Source: Paracoccaceae bacterium
GTDB lineage: Bacteria > Pseudomonadota > Alphaproteobacteria > Rhodobacterales > Rhodobacteraceae
DNA length: 9,633 bases
NCBI GenBank assembly: GCA_007123625.1
Contig: SKKS01000104.1
Location: 1-9,633 of the forward strand
Direction: 5' to 3'
Shown here: one piece after another, positions 5,886 to 9,633 of the stretch
Numbering within the stretch: the stretch's first letter is position 1
Layout of the letters: every line of letters starts with the position of its first letter
Notes under the pieces: model-generated
What the model was told of the DNA's origin: nothing
The model's input: the letters and a program-made list of their open reading frames with translations, nothing else
Databases searched by the model: none
Program-made: the position numbers and the translations under genes

Positions 5886-5962
5886 CTGGCGCATTTCGGC
5901 TGTTTTGCTAGCGCTGGCAAGGTATCAACCGGCAGCGACCGGGCAGGGCAAAGGGCGACAGG

Positions 5963-7372
5963 ATGCAGGTATATCGACAGTTGCGCAGCATGGCGTTGGT
6001 GGTGTTGACCGCAGGTGCATTGGCCGCGCCGGTTTCGGCGCAAAGTCTGGCTGACACACTGACCGCCGCCTATCGCAATTCAAATCTGCTGGAGCAGAAT
6101 CGCGCCGTCCTGCGCGCCGCGGATGAGGATGTCGCCCAGGCCGTGGCGTCGCTGCGTCCGGTGCTGAATTTCGTGGCCCGCAGCCAGGCGCAGTTCAACC
6201 GCGACGGCACCCGGGGTAATACCAGTCAGCTTTCGGCGTCGCTGGGGCTGTCAGCCAGTGTGACGCTTTATGACTTCGGGCGCGGCCAGATGGCGGTACA
6301 GGCAGCCAAGGAGCAGGTGCTTGCCGTGCGCTCGGCGCTGGTGGGGCTGGAACAGCAGGTGCTGCTGAATGCGGTCGCGGCTTTCATGGATGTGCGTTCG
6401 GCCATCGATACGGTCGCGTTGCGGCAGTCGAATGTGCGGCTGATCACGCAGGAGCTGCGCGCCGCGCGTGAACGGTTCGATGTGGGCGAGGGTACGCGCA
6501 CCGATGTCGCCATCACCGAAGCCCGGCTTGCAGGCGCGCGCAGCCTTCTGGCCTCGGCCGAGGGTGATCTAAAGATCGCGCGCGAGTCGTACAGGTTTGC
6601 GACGGGCGCCTATCCGGGTCAGTTGCGTGCCCCGCCCGCCTTGCCCAGCATCGCGCGCAATCTGGACGCGGCGCAGGATGTCGCGCGGATCACGCACCCC
6701 GCGATCAAGCAGGCACAGCACGAGGTCGCAGCTGCCGATCTGGCTTCCGAGCGCGCGGCCGCGCAGCGGCTGGGCAGTGTTTCGGGCAGCGCCAGCGTGG
6801 GCGCGGGGGTATCGCGCAACCTTGACGGCACCTTGCCGCGCAGCGGTGACAACCAGTCCCTGACGCTGGGGCTTGAATATTCGCGACCGATCTATTCCGG
6901 CGGGGCGCTGCCGTCGCAGCACCGGCAGGCGATTGCCCGGCGCGATGCGTCGCGCGCGAATCTGCACCAGTCGGTGGCGCAGGTGCTGCAGAACGTTGCG
7001 CGGGCCTGGTCCAACATGGAGGTCGCATCGGCCCGGATCGAAGCCAGCAACCAGCAGATCCGCGCCGCGCAGACTGCTTATGACGGCGTGCGCGAAGAGG
7101 CGTCGCTGGGCGCGCGCACCACGCTTGATGTGCTGAACGCCGAACAGGAACTGGCCGACGCCCGCGCCGCCCTTGTCCAGGCGCAGGCCGGGCTGCAGCT
7201 TGCGGCCTATTCGACGCTCGAGGCGATGGGGCTGCTGACGGTCGACCACCTGAACCTTGGTATTCCGACCTATGACCCCGAAGCCTATTTCAACGCCGTA
7301 CGCAACGCCCCGGTGCGTTCGCCGCAAGGCGAGGCGCTCGATCGGGTCCTGCAATCGCTGGGCCGCCAATAG
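5963..7372 (+). CDS. tolC: TolC family outer membrane channel protein
   Basis: TolC proteins form trimeric channels from the outer membrane into the periplasm, serving type I secretion and tripartite efflux pumps. The 469-residue protein has a Sec signal (basic MQVYRQLR, hydrophobic core, likely cleavage after PVSA at residue 26) and two OEP repeats. Repeat 1 contains LYDFGRG (102-108) and VGEGTRTDV (174-182). Repeat 2 contains PIYSGG (309-314) and LGARTTLDVLNAEQEL (382-397). Long Ala/Gln/Glu-rich helices between them are the periplasmic coiled coils. AAAGGG lies 7 bases before the ATG. No inner-membrane transporter or adaptor gene is nearby, so this is probably the general housekeeping channel shared by several systems rather than one dedicated to a neighbour. 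Confidence 0.93.
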   Translation: MQVYRQLRSMALVVLTAGALAAPVSAQSLADTLTAAYRNSNLLEQNRAVLRAADEDVAQAVASLRPVLNFVARSQAQFNRDGTRGNTSQLSASLGLSASVTLYDFGRGQMAVQAAKEQVLAVRSALVGLEQQVLLNAVAAFMDVRSAIDTVALRQSNVRLITQELRAARERFDVGEGTRTDVAITEARLAGARSLLASAEGDLKIARESYRFATGAYPGQLRAPPALPSIARNLDAAQDVARITHPAIKQAQHEVAAADLASERAAAQRLGSVSGSASVGAGVSRNLDGTLPRSGDNQSLTLGLEYSRPIYSGGALPSQHRQAIARRDASRANLHQSVAQVLQNVARAWSNMEVASARIEASNQQIRAAQTAYDGVREEASLGARTTLDVLNAEQELADARAALVQAQAGLQLAAYSTLEAMGLLTVDHLNLGIPTYDPEAYFNAVRNAPVRSPQGEALDRVLQSLGRQ

Positions 7373-7502
7373 CACGACATTGCGCGGGTGGCGCTGCGGG
7401 CGCCCCCGGGGGCGGGCGTGCGGGGCGGCAAACAGGGTTTCCCTTACCCAAGGTTTCGCGTTAATATCCCGCGCAACCACAAGAACAAGCAGCAGGTCGA
7501 GC

Positions 7503-7976
7503 ATGTCGGAGTCCCTTTCACAACGTGAAATCGAAGATGTCCTTTCGTCCATCCGCAGGCTGGTGTCGCAGGAAGTTGCGCGCAGCAACGCCGAGCGGCT
7601 GTTGCTGACCCCGGCGCTGCGCGTTGTCGGCGATGAGGCGTCCGCCGCTGCGCCGGGCGCCGCCGGAGGGGCTGGCTCCGAGGCAATCGAATGGCAGGAC
7701 CCGTCGCCTTCTGCGCCGTCATCAGCGGCAACGCCGCCTGTCGCAACGCCGCAGCGCGGGGGGTCGGCGCAGGACCCCGCCGCGCCCTTGTCGCCGGACT
7801 CGGATCGTGTCGGCGCCGATGACCTTGTCCTTGATGAAGCCGCGCTTCGCGAGATAGTGGGTCAATGCGTGCGCGAGGAATTGCGCGGCGCGCTGGGTGA
7901 GCGGCTCACACGTTCGATCCGCAAGCTGGTGCGCACCGAAGTGTCCCGCGCGCTGAGCGAACGCGAATTCCTCTGA
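7503..7976 (+). CDS. PopZ-like (DUF2497-like) protein, possible polar organiser
   Basis: A 157-residue protein with three parts: a short N-terminal helix (SQREIEDVLSSIRRLVSQEV, 6-25), an Ala/Pro/Ser/Gly-rich disordered middle (about 45-105), and a charged helical C-terminus (109-155) ending VREELRGALGERLTRSIRKL then VRTEVSRAL. PopZ of Caulobacter has the same order: N-terminal binding helix with an 'EILASIRRII'-like pattern, an acidic Pro-rich linker, and a C-terminal oligomerisation domain rich in LVREE-type helices. The location just after a tolC gene also matches where DUF2497 genes sit in other alphaproteobacteria, as I recall. ATG 7503 is chosen because conserved sequence begins there and AGG lies 6 bases before. 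The polar role is inference from layout and context. Confidence 0.72.
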   Translation: MSESLSQREIEDVLSSIRRLVSQEVARSNAERLLLTPALRVVGDEASAAAPGAAGGAGSEAIEWQDPSPSAPSSAATPPVATPQRGGSAQDPAAPLSPDSDRVGADDLVLDEAALREIVGQCVREELRGALGERLTRSIRKLVRTEVSRALSEREFL

Positions 7977-8000
7977 TCCTTGCTTTCTGACCAGCGCGCG

Positions 8001-8825
8001 TCAAAGCCGCGCCAGCAGCCAGTCCAGTGCCCGGCCCGGAAGCAGGCGCCGGGCTGTTCCTAGCGCATGCGTGGGCAGGGTGACGTAGTAGCGCGGTCGC
8101 GGCGTGGTGGCGTCGAGTGCGCGGATCAGGGCGCGCGTCACCGCCGCAGGCGGCAGCTCGAACCGGTCCGGCCCGCGATCCTCGTATAGCCTTGTCAGTA
8201 ACGTGCTTTCGTACTGCGCCGCGCGGGGCGAAGCCCGCCAGTCAATCCAGCGTTCGAAATGCGGGATGGAATTCTGGCGGATGCGGCTGGTCACCGGCCC
8301 CGGTTCGATCAGCACCACATGCACGCCGGTGCCGCGCATTTCCAGCCGCAGCACATCTGATAGCCCCTCCAGCGCGAATTTCGTGGCCACATAAGCGCCG
8401 CGCCAGCGCAACGCCGCCAGTCCCAGCACCGATGAATTCTGCACGATACGTCCCGCGCCTTGCGCACGCATGACCGGGATCACCCGGCGCGTCAGCTCGT
8501 GCCAGCCGAAAAGGTTGGCTTCGAAGATCGCGCGCAGGGCGTCGGTCGGCAGATCCTCGGTCGCGCCGGGGATCGCATAGGCGCCGTTGTTGAACAGCGC
8601 GTCCAGCCGCCCACCGGTGCTGCTCAGAACGTGGTCCAGCGCGCGGGTCATGCTGTTGGTATCGGTATAGTCCAGCACCACGCTGTCCAGCCCTTCGGCC
8701 CGCAGGCGGTCGCAATCTGCAGGCTGGCGGCAGGTCGCAAACACCTGCCAACCCCGTGCGGCCAGCGCATGGGCCGCGTGGTAGCCGATCCCCGAGGAAC
8801 AGCCGGTGATGAGGATGCTGCGCAA
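8001..8825 (-). CDS. Short-chain dehydrogenase/reductase (classical SDR)
   Basis: A 274-residue NAD(P)-dependent oxidoreductase. All key SDR elements are present: cofactor loop TGCSSGIG (7-14), NNGAY (79-83, a variant of the usual NNAG), and the catalytic set N104, S131/S132, Y145 and K149 (YVATK), then PGPVTS (175-180). The C-terminal extension after about residue 185 is longer than in a minimal SDR and may cap the substrate pocket. The substrate is unknown. The start codon is TTG: an in-frame stop lies two codons upstream, the next in-frame ATG would remove the Rossmann loop, and GGAG sits 8 bases before the TTG. It is convergent with the PopZ-like gene (24 bases apart, no clear terminator) and divergent from prpE. 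Confidence 0.9.
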   Translation of the reverse strand: MRSILITGCSSGIGYHAAHALAARGWQVFATCRQPADCDRLRAEGLDSVVLDYTDTNSMTRALDHVLSSTGGRLDALFNNGAYAIPGATEDLPTDALRAIFEANLFGWHELTRRVIPVMRAQGAGRIVQNSSVLGLAALRWRGAYVATKFALEGLSDVLRLEMRGTGVHVVLIEPGPVTSRIRQNSIPHFERWIDWRASPRAAQYESTLLTRLYEDRGPDRFELPPAAVTRALIRALDATTPRPRYYVTLPTHALGTARRLLPGRALDWLLARL

Positions 8826-8890
8826 GGGTCAAACTCCGGGCGGGATGCCCGGGTCTAGCGGGGGCACCGGACGGAAGCAAGCCGCGCAGG

Positions 8891-8980
8891 TTTGCAAAGC
8901 GTGCCGGATTGCATGCGGCCCTGTTGCGGAGAGTGGTGGTTTTGCAAATTCGACATCTGTCGCGCGCGAGGTTTTGCAAA
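8891..8980. promoter_or_regulatory. Cluster of three TTTGCAAA palindromes, likely ScfR-type operators
   Basis: Exact TTTGCAAA occurs at 8891-8898, 8941-8948 and 8973-8980, with centres 50 and 32 bases apart. A related TTGCGCAA lies at 9019-9026. I saw no other exact copy in the window. TTTGCAAA is the core bound by the short-chain acyl-CoA-responsive regulators PccR (Rhodobacter), RamB (Corynebacterium) and PrpR (Mycobacterium). The next gene is prpE, a propionate gene, so the match in function is good. The third copy has a degenerate partner (TGTGCTCA) four bases on, resembling the paired arrangement I recall for PccR. The regulator gene is not in the window. The first copy is 66 bases upstream of the divergent dehydrogenase, which may share the control. 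Confidence 0.65.
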
Positions 8981-9076
8981 ATTATGTGCTCAAACGCGCG
9001 ATGATGACGGTAACAGCATTGCGCAAAACCCCTGCGCTCGCGTAACAAATCGCCCAGAGGGCCGTAGGAGAGCTAC

Positions 9077-9633
9077 ATGGGTTACGCCGAGATCTACCAG
9101 CGTTCGATCACTGACCGCAATGCATTCTGGATGGACCAGGCCGGGGCTATCGACTGGGTGACCCCGCCCACACACGCGCTGTTCGAAGACCGCGCGCCCA
9201 TCTATGAATGGTTCGCCGACGCCGAGGTGAACACCTGCTTCAACGCGCTCGACCGCCATGTGGCCGCCGGGCGCGGCGATCAGGTGGCGGTGATCCACGA
9301 CAGCCCTGTAACCGGCACTAAGGCGCACATTACCTATGCCGAAATGCTGGACCGCGTGGCGCGGTTGGCGGGCGCTCTGGCAGGGCAGGGCGTGACCCGG
9401 GGCGATCGGGTGCTAATCTACATGCCCATGATCCCCGAAGCGCTGGTGGCCATGCTGGCCTGCGCGCGGCTTGGCGCGGTGCATTCTGTGGTGTTCGGAG
9501 GATTTGCAGCGCGCGAACTGGCCACCCGGATCGACGACGCGCAGCCAAAGGCGATCATCGCCGCGTCCTGCGGGATCGAACCGGGCCGCGTGGTGCATTA
9601 CAAGCCGTTGCTGGACGGGGCCATCGACATGGC
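9077..9633 (+). CDS. prpE: Propionyl-CoA synthetase (N-terminal part, 3' end outside window)
   Basis: An AMP-forming acyl-CoA synthetase that activates propionate with ATP and CoA through a propionyl-adenylate. The visible 185 residues cover the ACAS N-terminal domain (MGYAEIYQRSITDRNAFW, 1-18) and the start of the AMP-binding domain (VLIYMPMIPEALVAMLACAR, 112-131; GAVHSVVFGGFAA, 133-145). SCGIEPGRVVHYKPLLD (164-180) is characteristic of PrpE rather than acetyl-CoA synthetase. The family is about 630 residues, so the adenylate-forming and CoA-binding motifs lie beyond 9633. AGGAG stands 6 bases before the ATG. The upstream TTTGCAAA cluster suggests induction by propionyl-CoA or a related acyl-CoA. 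Confidence 0.92.
   Translation, partial: MGYAEIYQRSITDRNAFWMDQAGAIDWVTPPTHALFEDRAPIYEWFADAEVNTCFNALDRHVAAGRGDQVAVIHDSPVTGTKAHITYAEMLDRVARLAGALAGQGVTRGDRVLIYMPMIPEALVAMLACARLGAVHSVVFGGFAARELATRIDDAQPKAIIAASCGIEPGRVVHYKPLLDGAIDM

Noticed and set aside
5115..5894. N-terminal extension of the YtoQ-family gene to 408 residues
   Set aside because: The frame is open but antisense to the methyltransferase gene, lacks a family match, and a good ribosome-binding site precedes the internal ATG at 5114.
7401..7414. Terminator after the tolC gene
   Set aside because: CGCCCCCGGGGGCG is a perfect palindrome, but it has no loop and no T-run follows; such runs are common in this composition.
6569..7588. 339-residue minus-strand ORF
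   Set aside because: Antisense to the tolC gene with Arg-rich, motif-free product.
8242..9048. 268-residue minus-strand ORF overlapping the dehydrogenase and prpE control region
   Set aside because: Alternate frame of the dehydrogenase, no ribosome-binding site, and it crosses the operator-like palindromes.

Overview
The window looks like chromosome from an alphaproteobacterium of the Rhodobacteraceae (Roseobacter/Rhodobacter type). The DNA is GC-rich with G/C third positions, and the proteins and gene neighbourhoods fit that group: HIG1-like small protein, PduO-type adenosyltransferase, etfB, etfA; and isoaspartyl methyltransferase-like protein, TolC, PopZ-like protein. There is no phage, IS, CRISPR, tRNA or complete rRNA gene. 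Most of the window is ordinary core metabolism; the less ordinary signals lie between genes.

Region 1 (1-2433, minus strand) is an apparent operon read right to left: a 68-residue twin-transmembrane HIG1-type protein, cob(I)alamin adenosyltransferase, ETF beta and ETF alpha (cut by the window edge). ETF carries electrons from acyl-CoA and other flavin dehydrogenases to the quinone pool. The adenosyltransferase makes coenzyme B12 for enzymes such as methylmalonyl-CoA mutase.

Region 2 (2434-2781) has no ordinary gene. Its minus strand holds a compact unit: a TTGACA box, a leader complementary to the 3' end of 16S rRNA over 17 bases, an 18-24 codon ORF, and three stem-loops ending in a terminator-like hairpin. 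I read it as a small structured mRNA or regulatory RNA.

Region 3 (2782-4670, minus strand) holds a VUT/YhhQ-family (queuosine precursor) transporter, the MscL mechanosensitive channel with a 27-bp tandem duplication upstream, a possible 31-residue single-helix membrane protein, an uncharacterised protein with one hydrophobic segment, and a terminator for the YtoQ-family gene at 4668-5114.

Region 4 (5232-7976, plus strand) holds a divergent PCMT-like methyltransferase, a TolC-family outer-membrane channel and a 157-residue protein with the layout of PopZ (DUF2497). From memory, pcm-tolC-DUF2497 recurs in alphaproteobacteria. A short-chain dehydrogenase with a TTG start converges on it.

Region 5 (8826-9633) is the divergent control region between the dehydrogenase and the start of propionyl-CoA synthetase (prpE). 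It has three exact TTTGCAAA palindromes within 90 bp, the motif recognised by short-chain acyl-CoA-sensing regulators of the PccR/RamB/PrpR family. Propionyl-CoA production (prpE), B12 activation (the adenosyltransferase) and ETF would fit a propionate-assimilating metabolism, although they lie in separate transcription units here.
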